NCBI RefSeq assembly: GCF_016597815.1
Contig: NZ_VCHA01000006.1
Span: forward strand, 124,001 to 188,000
Origin: Marinobacter sp. DY40_1A1
GTDB taxonomy: Bacteria > Pseudomonadota > Gammaproteobacteria > Pseudomonadales > Oleiphilaceae
Direction of reading: 5' to 3'
Length of the DNA: 64,000 bases
Both the position numbers and the translations under genes were made by a program. The notes below the pieces were generated by a model that worked only from the letters and a program-made list of their open reading frames with translations, was not told where the DNA came from and did no database searches. Of the stretch, positions 17,985 through 27,605 are shown one piece after another. Each line of letters begins with the position of its first letter. The first letter of the stretch is position 1.

Positions 17985-19760
17985 TCAGGCAGCCCAATGA
18001 TCATCCCCCAGATCCATCAAGGTGTCTTTTCCACTTTCTATGTCGCTGAGCAACCAGTGAATTTCCGGCAGCAGCTTTTCAAAATAGAAGCGGGCAGACA
18101 CCAGTTTGGCCTCCAGCAACGGCTTGTTGCCTTCTCCTGACGCAAGCTGCTGACTCGCCACATTGGCCATGCGCGACCACATATAGCCGACAACCGTCAG
18201 CGCCATCAAACGCAGGTAGGGTGTGGCGGCTGCGCCGGCCTGCTCAGGATCTCTCGGGGCGTTGGTTGCCAGCCACATGGTGGCTTTTTCCAGTGCGCCC
18301 ATGGCGCCTTTGAGATCTTCGCGATGAGGCGCTTCCGGGTTGTCCTTCAGGTGAGTCGCCAACACGCCAAACAGGGTGCGTACCAGCTGCCCGCCTTTCA
18401 GGCTCAGTTTCCGGCCTACCAGATCCATGGCCTGAATGCCGTTTGTGCCTTCGTAGATGCGGGCGATGCGGCCATCCCGAACCAGTTGTTCCAGCGGCCA
18501 GTCGGTAGTGAAGCCAGAGCCACCAAGCACCTGCAGGCCAGTGTTGGCATTATTGGCGCCTTCGTCGGTTAGGAAGGCCTTAACCACAGGTGTCAGCAGT
18601 TGTACCAGGTCATCCGCCGATTCCCGTATTGATTCATCCGGGTGGGCCACTGACAGATCCAGTTGATGGCCGGTAAACAGTGCAAGGGCTCGCATGCCTT
18701 CGTTCAGAACCTTCTGGCGCATGAGCATGCGGCGCACATCGGGGTGCACGATAATCGGGTCGGCCGGGCCATCCGGGTTTTTCGGGCCGCTCAGGGAGCG
18801 GCTTTGCAGGCGTTCCTTGGCAAACGCGAGGCTTTCCTGATAGGCCATTTCCGCAAGCCCAAGACCCTGCATGCCAACCATCAGGCGAGCCTCGTTCATC
18901 ATGGTGAACATGGAGCGCATGCCTTTGTTGGGCTCACCCACCAGCCAGCCCTTGGCACCCTCAAAGTTCATCACGCAGGTGGCGGAACCCTTGATGCCCA
19001 TCTTGTGCTCCAGACCGCCACAGAACGCAGGGTTGCGCTCGCCGGTATCAGGCAGGAATTTGGGAACGATAAACAGGGAAATGCCCTTGGTGGTGTCTGG
19101 TGCGCCGGGCAGCTTGGCCAGAACCAGGTGCACAATGTTGTCGGTCAGGTCGTGCTCACCGCCGGTAATCCAGATTTTGGTGCCTTCAATGGCGTAGCTG
19201 CCGTCATCATTTGGCGTGGCGCGGGTGCGAATCATGCCCAGATCGGTGCCACACTGAGGCTCGGTCAGGCACATGGTGCCTGTCCATTCTCCGGAAATCA
19301 GTTTTTCCAGATAGGTCTGCTTCAGCTCATCGGAACCGTGAGCGTGCAGTGCGCTGATGGCTCCGTGGGTCAGGCCGGGGTACATGCCCAGAGATAAGTT
19401 GGTGGAGCACACCATTTCATCCACAACAAATTTCAGAGTGTGGGGCAGGCCTTGGCCACCAAATTCTACCGGCGCATCCAAAGCTGTCCAGCCGCCTTCC
19501 ACAAACTTTTTATAGGCTTCCTTGAATCCTTGTGGTGTTTTCACATCGTGGGTTTCCGGGTTGTAGTGGCAGCCTTCGCGATCACCGGTCTGGTTGGTTG
19601 GCTGAATCACTTCGGCAGCCAGTTTGCCGGCCTCGTCAATAACGGCAGAAATCAGATCCGGTGTGGCGTCGGCGTATTTGTCCAGCTCGTGTAGCCGGTC
19701 GACACCCAGTACATCAAACAACAGAAAGCGAAGATCATTTGCTGGAGCCTGGTATTGCAT
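17985..19760 (-). CDS. Acyl-CoA dehydrogenase, DmdC-like long form
   Basis: A 591-residue FAD enzyme that desaturates acyl-CoA at the alpha,beta bond. The core contains MCLTEPQCGTDLG and GTKIWITGGEHD (FAD and substrate binding), then the C-terminal helical domain with YEGTNGIQAMDLVGRK and a ~110-residue extension. Length and N-terminal extension match the subgroup of 3-methylmercaptopropionyl-CoA dehydrogenase (DmdC), which also includes general medium/long-chain enzymes, so DMSP use is not implied. ATG 19760 is chosen because AAGGAG lies seven bases upstream; a GTG six bases earlier sits too close to it. Single-gene transcript ending at 17885. Confidence 0.88.
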   Translation of the reverse strand: MQYQAPANDLRFLLFDVLGVDRLHELDKYADATPDLISAVIDEAGKLAAEVIQPTNQTGDREGCHYNPETHDVKTPQGFKEAYKKFVEGGWTALDAPVEFGGQGLPHTLKFVVDEMVCSTNLSLGMYPGLTHGAISALHAHGSDELKQTYLEKLISGEWTGTMCLTEPQCGTDLGMIRTRATPNDDGSYAIEGTKIWITGGEHDLTDNIVHLVLAKLPGAPDTTKGISLFIVPKFLPDTGERNPAFCGGLEHKMGIKGSATCVMNFEGAKGWLVGEPNKGMRSMFTMMNEARLMVGMQGLGLAEMAYQESLAFAKERLQSRSLSGPKNPDGPADPIIVHPDVRRMLMRQKVLNEGMRALALFTGHQLDLSVAHPDESIRESADDLVQLLTPVVKAFLTDEGANNANTGLQVLGGSGFTTDWPLEQLVRDGRIARIYEGTNGIQAMDLVGRKLSLKGGQLVRTLFGVLATHLKDNPEAPHREDLKGAMGALEKATMWLATNAPRDPEQAGAAATPYLRLMALTVVGYMWSRMANVASQQLASGEGNKPLLEAKLVSARFYFEKLLPEIHWLLSDIESGKDTLMDLGDDHWAA

Positions 19761-19958
19761 GAACACTCTCCTTGGTGAGTCTTGTTGGCCCTTGTGGGCT
19801 TTTTCGACCGTATGAGCAGGCTGCGGCAGTTGAGCCGGAGCCTGCGGTTGATGTCATTACCAATTCATACGGCTGTTTTAATTCCGTGGTTCACCGATTT
19901 ATTGGGTCTGAGGCAGCAATTTTTCGTATATCGTTCATAAGTAGGTGGAGGGGCGAAT

Positions 19959-20702
19959 ATGAAACTAATAGTGGTGGCCGGCGTGTCCGGCGCGATTGGT
20001 TATGCACTGGCAGAAGCGTGTTTGGCCCGTGACGAGGAGTCCCGGGTGATTGGTCTTTGTCGTGAGCCGCTGAAGGTGCCGGAGCCACTGCGCAGCCACA
20101 GCCGCGTGAACCTGTTGGCGTGGGACGCAGAAGAGGAACAGTCACCTCAGAAGGTTGCACTGGCGCTGGAAAAGGTTATTCCGGCGTCCCGGGGCATAGA
20201 TACGTTCTTGTACGCCGCAGGCTTGCTGCACAATGATGACATTTTCCCCGAAAAGCGCCTGGAAGACCTGAAAGCGATGAGTATGGCTCGGGCTTTTGCC
20301 GTGAATGCAACGGGCTTTGCCACTTTGGCTCAGGCGTTGTTGCCGTGGCTAAGGCACCGTGAATTCAAACGTGTTGTGGCTATTTCTGCCAAGGTGGGTT
20401 CCATTGAGGATAACCGTTTGGGCGGCTGGTATGCCTATCGAAGCTCCAAAGCGGCTCTGAATATGTTGGTGCGTACGCTTTCAGTGGAGCTGCCTCGCCG
20501 CTGCAAGCCCATCGCCTGTTTGGCCCTGCACCCGGGAACAACCGATTCAGGCCTGAGTAATCCCTTCACACAATCTTTGGCGCACCTGCAGGTGCACAGC
20601 CCGGCTGAAACCGCCGGGAATTTGTTGTCGGTTATTGAAGGAATAACACCGATGGAAAATGGTTGCTTTTTGAGCTGGGATGGCTCGGTTTTGCCCTGGT
20701 AG
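19959..20702 (+). CDS. Short-chain dehydrogenase/reductase (C-factor-like)
   Basis: A 247-residue SDR with nucleotide motif AGVSGAIGYA near the N-terminus (a variant of TGxxxGxG), catalytic Ser in AISAKVGS, and YAYRSSKAA with Tyr and Lys. The sequence LALHPGTTDSGLSNPF after the catalytic motif recalls the CsgA/C-factor group of SDRs. Substrate unknown. It is divergent from the acyl-CoA dehydrogenase and convergent with chrR. AGGTGGAGG lies before ATG 19959. Confidence 0.88.
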   Translation: MKLIVVAGVSGAIGYALAEACLARDEESRVIGLCREPLKVPEPLRSHSRVNLLAWDAEEEQSPQKVALALEKVIPASRGIDTFLYAAGLLHNDDIFPEKRLEDLKAMSMARAFAVNATGFATLAQALLPWLRHREFKRVVAISAKVGSIEDNRLGGWYAYRSSKAALNMLVRTLSVELPRRCKPIACLALHPGTTDSGLSNPFTQSLAHLQVHSPAETAGNLLSVIEGITPMENGCFLSWDGSVLPW

Positions 20703-20745
20703 AGGCCAGCCAAAGTCGCACTCAGCAAATGGGTGTGAGAAAAAA

Positions 20746-21384
20746 TCAGCGTATAAACGGATTCAGCAAACGAGTGAAGGTGCCAGTCAGTTTGACCGGA
20801 GCACTCAGCACCGAGAGCGTAATGCAGTCCTCTGAACCAAGTGCGACAGGCTTGTGCTCATCCTGTTCGGTCAGAACCACAAAATCCCATTGGCTGAATA
20901 CACCTTTATGGTCGGAGAACATTCCCTGCAGCACGATGGTTGTTTCAGTACCACGGTGTGTGTGAGCGGGGGCCTTACCCCCGGCTACCAGCTTCTGCAG
21001 GACAACCTGTTCATTCTGGCCCGGAAACTTCCCGGTAATATCCAGAACGCTGACATCCCCCAGTTGCCGTTTCCAGGGCAGATTGTTTATGTCTTCACCC
21101 AGCAATTTTTGTAGCAGGCTCGTCTTGGGCTGCATTTTTACTTGCGGCCTGGGTTCTGTTGAGCTGTCTATTCTCGCGAGGATGTCATCGAACATCGTTC
21201 CGGAAACGCTGACTTTCGGCTGCTTTTCCATCACCACAGCACCCAGGCTGTCGAGGGTGTCTACCTGGCAGCGGCACTGTGCGCATTTGTCGAGATGGAG
21301 GCGGATGCACAGAGCATGGGGTTCGCTCAGGTTGCCTGCACTGTATTCCATCAGGCTCAGGCTATCGGGGTGATGCCGTGTCAT
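20746..21384 (-). CDS. chrR: ChrR-type zinc anti-sigma factor with cupin domain
   Basis: A 212-residue anti-sigma factor. The N-terminal zinc-binding domain has the H-x3-C-x2-C motif (HLDKCAQC) near residue 30. The C-terminal part is a cupin with HTHRGTETT and later DEHKP, the second metal site of ChrR. In Rhodobacter sphaeroides ChrR holds RpoE until singlet oxygen is sensed; the same role is likely here. The ATG overlaps the sigma stop by four bases (ATGA), the usual sigma/anti-sigma coupling, so I reject the longer in-frame start inside the sigma gene. Confidence 0.9.
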   Translation of the reverse strand: MTRHHPDSLSLMEYSAGNLSEPHALCIRLHLDKCAQCRCQVDTLDSLGAVVMEKQPKVSVSGTMFDDILARIDSSTEPRPQVKMQPKTSLLQKLLGEDINNLPWKRQLGDVSVLDITGKFPGQNEQVVLQKLVAGGKAPAHTHRGTETTIVLQGMFSDHKGVFSQWDFVVLTEQDEHKPVALGSEDCITLSVLSAPVKLTGTFTRLLNPFIR

Positions 21385-22028
21385 ACGTTCTGATCCTGCA
21401 AAATCACTTTCAGTTTGCTCAGAGCAAGGCGCACCCGGCTCTTTACTGTGCCCAAGGGAATGTTCAGTTCGTCTGCCACCATCTGGTGGGACTTCTGCTC
21501 CATATATACCTTGGCAATGACTGTAATCTGGTCTTCTGGCAACTGGCTTAGCGACTCTCTGACGCGACGCTCGGACATGAGACGGTGCAGTGAGGTGACT
21601 GGCTGATTGTCGTCTTCTCCGGGAATCTGCCATAGATCCTCGGTTTCCACTGCCATCTCCACACTGGAGCGACGCATCTTGCGTAACATATCGATGCGCT
21701 GGTTACGTGCGATGGTGAAAATCCAGGTAGAAGCTGCGGCTTTTTGCCAGTCATACAGGCAGGCCCGGCGCCAGATAGAAACGAACACTTCCTGAACCAG
21801 TTCGTCTGCGTGGCTGGCCATGCCATTAGCCATGGCGTAATACTTCAGCTGTGGCGCGAAGTGCTCAAATAAAGAGTGGTAGGCTTGGCGATCCTGGCTT
21901 TTCCCCACTTTCACCAACAGCTGGCTCCAGGGGTCCTTTCGGCCCTCGGCACGTGCTGGCTGTTGATCCAGTGTGGTCACCGGACGCTCCTTGACAGTTG
22001 CATGGTCTATGTTTGTTACGTTACTCAT
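21381..22028 (-). CDS. rpoE: ECF sigma factor of the RpoE/ChrR (ECF11) group
   Basis: About 215 residues. Region 2 includes FEHFAPQLKYYAMANG, DELVQEVFVSIWRRA and ASTWIFTIARNQRIDMLRK. Region 4 is LSQLPEDQITVIAKVYMEQKSHQMVADELNIPLGTVKSRVRLALSKL. Its partner is the downstream chrR gene. These sigma factors are released by oxidative signals and usually transcribe their own operon, photolyase, and lipid-modifying genes. Start is ATG 22028 (MSNVTN) or GTG 22037. The upstream gap of 83 bases to speA should hold the promoter. Confidence 0.9.
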   Translation of the reverse strand: MSNVTNIDHATVKERPVTTLDQQPARAEGRKDPWSQLLVKVGKSQDRQAYHSLFEHFAPQLKYYAMANGMASHADELVQEVFVSIWRRACLYDWQKAAASTWIFTIARNQRIDMLRKMRRSSVEMAVETEDLWQIPGEDDNQPVTSLHRLMSERRVRESLSQLPEDQITVIAKVYMEQKSHQMVADELNIPLGTVKSRVRLALSKLKVILQDQNV

Positions 22029-22111
22029 TCTATGCACTCGCCCCGGGATTGTCAGTTACGATATTTACGGGGCGGGTTTCAGAGCGGATCAGTTGTGTTT
22101 AAAAGAAACGC

Positions 22112-24022
22112 TTATTCTTCGAGATAAGTGTAACCCTCAAGCCCGGCAGCCAACTCTTCCAGCAGTACGGCTTGGGTACTTTCAGGCAAGTCACTTGCGG
22201 CAAACTTGTTGTGGTAAGCTTGCAGCAGGTTGTTGGGCTCGAAGTTAACATACCTGAGCACGTGGGCCACAGTGTCGCCGATAATGGGCGTGTTGATATC
22301 ATAGCCCCCGGAATCGTTCAAACGTACGTCTACAGAGTGTGTGTCACCAAACAGGTTGTGCATATCCCCCAGAATTTCCTGATAGGCACCGGTCATAAAG
22401 AAGCCCATCAGCAAAGCCTCGCCAGGCTTCTCTTCGGGCAGGGGAAGGGTGGTTTCCGTGCCCTGGCCATCCACATAGCGGTCGATGCGGCCATCCGAAT
22501 CACAGGTGATATCCTGAATCACCGCCCTGCGGGTGAGCGGGCGATTCAGGCCGTTTATGGGCATTACCGGAAATATCTGGTCGATGCCCCATACATCCGG
22601 CAGCGACTGGAAAAGCGAGAAGTTAACAAACAACTTCGCAGCCAGTTTTTCGTTCAGCTCGTCAATGATTTCGCGGTGGGCCCGGCTGTTTTTATCCAGT
22701 TGGCTGTGAAGTAGCCGGCAACAGCGGATGTACAGTATTTCTGAATCGGCACGCTCCTGCAGAGTGAGTGTGCCGTGGGCAAACTGGCCGTGAACATCTG
22801 CCATGGCGTGCAGAACGTCGTGATAGATTTCTGCCAGCGAGCGTGGAGATTCCGGGTCTTCCAGGCTTTTAAGGTCTCGCCAGAGATCTTGCAGAGGTGC
22901 CGGTGCATCCTCAGCTGGCTCTTGGGAAGAGTGATCTTCCGGCTCCTCATGGTCAATTACATTGGTCACCAGCACGGAATGGTGCGCGGTCAGTGCCCGG
23001 CCGGATTCGCTGATCAGATCCGGGTGCGGAAGGTCGTAACGATCGCATTCAGTTTGCAGCACACGCACCACGTTGTAGGCATACTCATACATGGTGTAAT
23101 TCATGGAACAGGCGCTTCGGGAGCGAGTACCTTCGTAGTCAACGCCAAGCCCACCGCCTATATCCACGGTGTTCACCGGGGCACCCATGTGTCTCAGTTC
23201 GCTGTAAAAGCGCGCACATTCCCGCAACCCGGTCTGAATATCGCGAATATTGGCTATCTGGGAGCCCAGGTGGAAGTGCAGCAGTTGCAGGGTATCCAGG
23301 GCATCGGCTTCGCGCAGAGTGTTGACGACATCAAGAACCTGGCTGGCGGACAAACCGAACTTGGATTTTTCGCCGCCCGTGTTCTGCCAGTTACCCTTGC
23401 CAATGGTGGCCAGGCGAACCCGAACACCGATGAGCGGAGAAACCTCCAGCTTCTTGGCTTCGTCCAGAATCAGCGGCAACTCTGATTGTTTCTCCACCAC
23501 AATAAACACCCGGTGGCCAAGCTTCTGGCCGATTAGAGCCAGGCGGATGTACTCTCTGTCTTTGTAGCCGTTGCACACGATAACCGAGCCAGTCTGCCTG
23601 GCCAGTGCCAGCACGGCCATGAGTTCTGGTTTGCTGCCGGCCTCCAGGCCGATTTGGCCGTTGCTGGCAGCCGGTTCTGCGGCAATCAGCTCTTCAACCA
23701 CTCGCCGCTGCTGGTTTACCTTGATGGGGTAAACCGCTGTGTATTGCCCTTGGTAGTCATGCTCAGCGGTTACTTTATTGAATGAATTGCACAGCTTGTT
23801 CACCCGGTCGTGCAGAATATCTGTAAAGCGGATCAGCACAGGCAGTTGGAGCCCGGAGTCCACCAGCGAACGAGTTAACTCCGGCAGGTTGATCTCCGCA
23901 TCGTTCTTGCCTCGGTTTGGCCGAATAACAACCTCACCCTCGGGATTAACGCCAATATAGCCATCGCTCCATTGGGTGATGTTATAAACCTTGTGGGCCG
24001 GTGAGGCGCTGGTGTTGCTCAT
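22112..24022 (-). CDS. speA: Biosynthetic arginine decarboxylase
   Basis: A 636-residue PLP enzyme that converts arginine to agmatine, the first step of the agmatine route to putrescine. The PLP lysine is in YPIKVNQQ (about 98-105). The barrel motifs LLHFHLGSQIANIRDIQ and DIGGGLGVDYEGTRS, and the C-terminal ISESGRALTAHHS, match SpeA, and the length fits the family (about 630-660). The gene is divergent from speE, which suits a shared polyamine control region at 24023-24236. Confidence 0.95.
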   Translation of the reverse strand: MSNTSASPAHKVYNITQWSDGYIGVNPEGEVVIRPNRGKNDAEINLPELTRSLVDSGLQLPVLIRFTDILHDRVNKLCNSFNKVTAEHDYQGQYTAVYPIKVNQQRRVVEELIAAEPAASNGQIGLEAGSKPELMAVLALARQTGSVIVCNGYKDREYIRLALIGQKLGHRVFIVVEKQSELPLILDEAKKLEVSPLIGVRVRLATIGKGNWQNTGGEKSKFGLSASQVLDVVNTLREADALDTLQLLHFHLGSQIANIRDIQTGLRECARFYSELRHMGAPVNTVDIGGGLGVDYEGTRSRSACSMNYTMYEYAYNVVRVLQTECDRYDLPHPDLISESGRALTAHHSVLVTNVIDHEEPEDHSSQEPAEDAPAPLQDLWRDLKSLEDPESPRSLAEIYHDVLHAMADVHGQFAHGTLTLQERADSEILYIRCCRLLHSQLDKNSRAHREIIDELNEKLAAKLFVNFSLFQSLPDVWGIDQIFPVMPINGLNRPLTRRAVIQDITCDSDGRIDRYVDGQGTETTLPLPEEKPGEALLMGFFMTGAYQEILGDMHNLFGDTHSVDVRLNDSGGYDINTPIIGDTVAHVLRYVNFEPNNLLQAYHNKFAASDLPESTQAVLLEELAAGLEGYTYLEE

Positions 24023-24236
24023 GGATACTATCCTTATGAAAACCGGGGGCCGGGCAGGCCGGCTTAATGATTGGTATTGTAGGGTTTAGCCATTGCAGCT
24101 GAAAGGGCCTGTTTCCTTGGATGGGGTTGTAACGGCAGCAAACCTCAATAATTGCCAACAAACACTATGGCTGGCCGGCACAGGCCCCTACAATACACGT
24201 TTTGACCATTGCGCCAAGGTTTTGCAGGAGAGCACC

Positions 24237-25118
24237 ATGACAACGCTGAATAAAGATTGGTTCACCGAAGAATTCCAGGATCAGGGAACCGCATTTTCCC
24301 TCCAGGTGAAAAAGAAACTGCACGAGGAGCAGACACCGTTTCAGAAACTGGAAATATACGAAACGGAAACCTTCGGCAATCTTATGGTGCTGGATGGCTG
24401 CGTAATGCTGACCACCCGGGACAACTTCCTTTATCACGAGATGATGACCCACCCGGTGCTCTTCACCCATAAAAACCCGAAAAAGGTTGTGATTGTGGGA
24501 GGCGGAGACTGCGGTACCTTGAAAGAAGTGCTGAAACACCCTGATGTGGAAGAGGCCTGGCAGGTTGAGATCGACGAGCGCGTTACCAGCATGTCCGAGA
24601 AGTACTTCCCTGAGCTGTGTGAATCCAATGATGACCCACGTGCCAACTTCTTCTTTGGCGACGGTGTTCAGTGGATGCGGGAGGTGGATCCCGGCAGCAT
24701 CGATATCATCATTATCGACAGCACCGACCCGGTTGGCCCCGCAGAAGGACTGTTTGCTCTGGATTTCTATCGCGACGCCATGCTGGCGCTGGGCGAAGGC
24801 GGTATTATCGTACAGCAAAGCGAATCACCGTTGCTGCACACCGATACCATCATCAAAGACATGCACAATGACATGCGCAAAGCCGGCTTCGACCACGTGC
24901 AAACACTGCCGTTCCCTCAGCCCGTTTACCCCACCGGCTGGTGGAGCTGCACCATGGCCAGTAAAGACAATCCGTTGAGGTATTTCCGCGAAGACGACGC
25001 CAACAAGCGGCCCTTCGTAACCCGCTACTACAATCGTGGCATTCACTACGGCGCGCTCGCCATGCCCCAGTTCATGATCGACGCCCTTGAAGACGAAACG
25101 CGTCCCGGAGAGGGTTAA
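24237..25118 (+). CDS. speE: Spermidine synthase
   Basis: A 293-residue aminopropyltransferase making spermidine from putrescine and decarboxylated SAM. Motifs: GGGDCGTLKEVLKH (SAM pocket), the VEIDERV acidic residue, and DSTDPVGPAEGLF with the catalytic Asp. YHEMMTHP and WWSCTMASK also fit. The start is ATG 24237, with AGGAG six bases upstream; in-frame sequence further upstream is not family-like. It ends at a strong bidirectional terminator. Confidence 0.95.
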   Translation: MTTLNKDWFTEEFQDQGTAFSLQVKKKLHEEQTPFQKLEIYETETFGNLMVLDGCVMLTTRDNFLYHEMMTHPVLFTHKNPKKVVIVGGGDCGTLKEVLKHPDVEEAWQVEIDERVTSMSEKYFPELCESNDDPRANFFFGDGVQWMREVDPGSIDIIIIDSTDPVGPAEGLFALDFYRDAMLALGEGGIIVQQSESPLLHTDTIIKDMHNDMRKAGFDHVQTLPFPQPVYPTGWWSCTMASKDNPLRYFREDDANKRPFVTRYYNRGIHYGALAMPQFMIDALEDETRPGEG

Positions 25119-25138
25119 GGCGGGGCTATGCTCAGAGC

Positions 25139-25175
25139 AAAAAAAGGGGGGAGCCAAATGGCTCCCCCCTTTTTT
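25139..25175. terminator. Bidirectional intrinsic terminator between speE and amtB
   Basis: Perfect ten-base stem GGGGGGAGCC / GGCTCCCCCC (25146-25155 with 25160-25169), loop AAAT, seven A before and six T after. It serves speE (+) and glnK-amtB (-). Confidence 0.95.
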
Positions 25176-25193
25176 ACATGAATAAAGCCTGTA

Positions 25194-26462
25194 TCACTTC
25201 CCGGTAACAAACTCCGGGTAGGCTTCCATGCCGCACTCAGCTAAATCAACGCCCTCGTACTCTTCCTGTTCGCTGACCCTTACTCCCATCACCGCTTTGA
25301 TTATGCCCCACACCAGCAGGCTGGCCAGGAACACCCACCCGAAGATGGTTGCCGCGCCGATCAACTGCCCGCTGAAGCTTGCATCTCCGTTGGTAATGGG
25401 CACGAGTATCAGGCCGAGAAACCCGCATACGCCGTGAGCCGAGATGGCGCCCACTGGGTCGTCGATACGCAGTTTGTCGAGAAAGATAACGCTGAACACC
25501 ACTGCTACACCGCCCAGAGCACCCCAGAGAGTCGCAATCAGTGCACTTGGGGTAGAGGGCTCGGCGGTGATAACCACCAAGCCGGCGATGGCGCCGTTGA
25601 GGAGCATGGTTAAATCCGCTTTACCAAACAGCAGGCGACCGGTTGTCAGGGCGGCTATAGCGCCACCGGCAGCAGCAGCGTTGGTGTTGAGGAAAACCAT
25701 GGCAACCGAGTTGGCACTGGCGATATCACCCAGTTTAAGAACAGAACCGCCGTTGAAGCCGAACCAGCCCATCCACAAGATAAAGGTGCCTAGCGCAGCC
25801 AGGGGTAGGTTAGAGCCCGGGATTGCCCGGATTTCGCCTTTGGGGCCGTATTTGCCTTTTCGGGCGCCCAGCAGCAGCACGCCAGCTAGAGCGGCGGCTG
25901 CACCGGCCAGGTGGACAATACCGGAACCGGCAAAGTCACTGAAGCCAAGGTCACCCAGGTTGTAAAGCCCGAAAACATCCTTGCCTCCCCAGGTCCAGGA
26001 GCCTTCCAGAGGGTAGATTACTCCGGTCATCACTACCGCAAAGGCGAGGAATGCCCAGAGTTTCATTCGCTCTGCTACGGCACCGGATACGATCGACATG
26101 GCGGTAGCGACAAACACCACCTGGAAAAAGAAATCTGCAGCGCTGGAGTAAATCGCACCGCCTTCGAAGCCATCTTCCCGGCTTGCAAAGTCACCCAGAA
26201 CTGCCACCGCATCGGTTTGCTCAATGCCGCTTAGCAGAAGGGTGCCGTCGTACATAATGGCATAGCCGCACACCAGGTACATGGTGCAGGCAATGGCATA
26301 AAGCGCGACGTTTTTGGTGAGTATTTCGGTGGTGTTTTTAGCTCTTACCAGCCCGGATTCGAGCATGGCAAAACCGGCGGCCATCCACATAACTAATGCG
26401 CCGCACATCAGGAAATAAAAGGTATCTATTGCATACTGCAGGTGAAAAATATTGCTTTCCAT
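25194..26462 (-). CDS. amtB: Ammonium transporter AmtB
   Basis: A 422-residue, 11-helix inner-membrane ammonium channel. The two pore histidines are visible in SGIVHLAGAAAAL and AHGVCGFLGLI. MAAGFAMLESGLVRAKN at the N-terminus is typical. This form lacks a cleavable signal peptide. ATG 26462 is preceded by GGAGG at seven bases. It is the second gene of the glnK-amtB operon, in which GlnK plugs the pore when nitrogen is plentiful, and is expected to be NtrC/sigma-54 controlled. Confidence 0.95.
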   Translation of the reverse strand: MESNIFHLQYAIDTFYFLMCGALVMWMAAGFAMLESGLVRAKNTTEILTKNVALYAIACTMYLVCGYAIMYDGTLLLSGIEQTDAVAVLGDFASREDGFEGGAIYSSAADFFFQVVFVATAMSIVSGAVAERMKLWAFLAFAVVMTGVIYPLEGSWTWGGKDVFGLYNLGDLGFSDFAGSGIVHLAGAAAALAGVLLLGARKGKYGPKGEIRAIPGSNLPLAALGTFILWMGWFGFNGGSVLKLGDIASANSVAMVFLNTNAAAAGGAIAALTTGRLLFGKADLTMLLNGAIAGLVVITAEPSTPSALIATLWGALGGVAVVFSVIFLDKLRIDDPVGAISAHGVCGFLGLILVPITNGDASFSGQLIGAATIFGWVFLASLLVWGIIKAVMGVRVSEQEEYEGVDLAECGMEAYPEFVTGK

Positions 26463-26533
26463 AGGAAGCCCTCCGCACAAGGCACTTCAGATTGGTTTTT
26501 TTGCGTTGGTTTGTTCAGGTAACCAGAGCTGGA

Positions 26534-27262
<729 letters not shown>

Positions 27263-27517
27263 GTGAAAGGCCCACAGGATATTTTTGCGCAGTTACAGGG
27301 GCAGTTTGGGCAATTTGTGCCGGATATGGCACGCGCCGCCCGGGACGATTTTGAAACTCAGGCCCGCGCAGCGGTTACATCGGTTCTGTCCCGCCTGGAA
27401 CTTGTAACCCGTGATGAGTTTGATGCCCAACAAGCAGTGCTTATGAAAACCCGTGAAATGGTAGAAGCCCTCGAAAAACGAGTGGCGGAGCTGGAGAAGT
27501 CTCCGAAAGCTCAGTAA
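27263..27517 (+). CDS. ubiK: Ubiquinone biosynthesis accessory factor UbiK (BMFP domain)
   Basis: An 84-residue protein, helical, with a C-terminal coiled coil (MVEALEKRVAELE). The N-terminal DIFAQLQGQFG and FVTRDEFDAQ-like segment (LVTRDEFDAQQAVLMKTREMV) identify the YqiC/BMFP family, which forms a complex with UbiJ for aerobic ubiquinone synthesis. The start is GTG 27263 with GAGGTGAT just upstream; no in-frame ATG suits. It precedes comM by 88 bases, an arrangement shared with pseudomonads. Confidence 0.88.
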   Translation: MKGPQDIFAQLQGQFGQFVPDMARAARDDFETQARAAVTSVLSRLELVTRDEFDAQQAVLMKTREMVEALEKRVAELEKSPKAQ

Positions 27518-27605
27518 ACCGAATTCATCCTGGCAGGACGCCGGGCTCAGGTGGGGCTAACCGTTGTGGTCCCGCACTGATACTCAGAAACCATGGAAGG
27601 TTGTT

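Noticed and set aside
18663..19397. Long open frame (244 codons) opposite the acyl-CoA dehydrogenase gene
   Set aside because: It is fully antisense to a convincing gene, has no family-like motifs, and similar shadows occur opposite other genes in the window.
22775..23485. Open frame of 236 codons opposite speA
   Set aside because: Antisense to a well-supported gene; sequence is His/Gly/Val-rich noise typical of the reverse frame.
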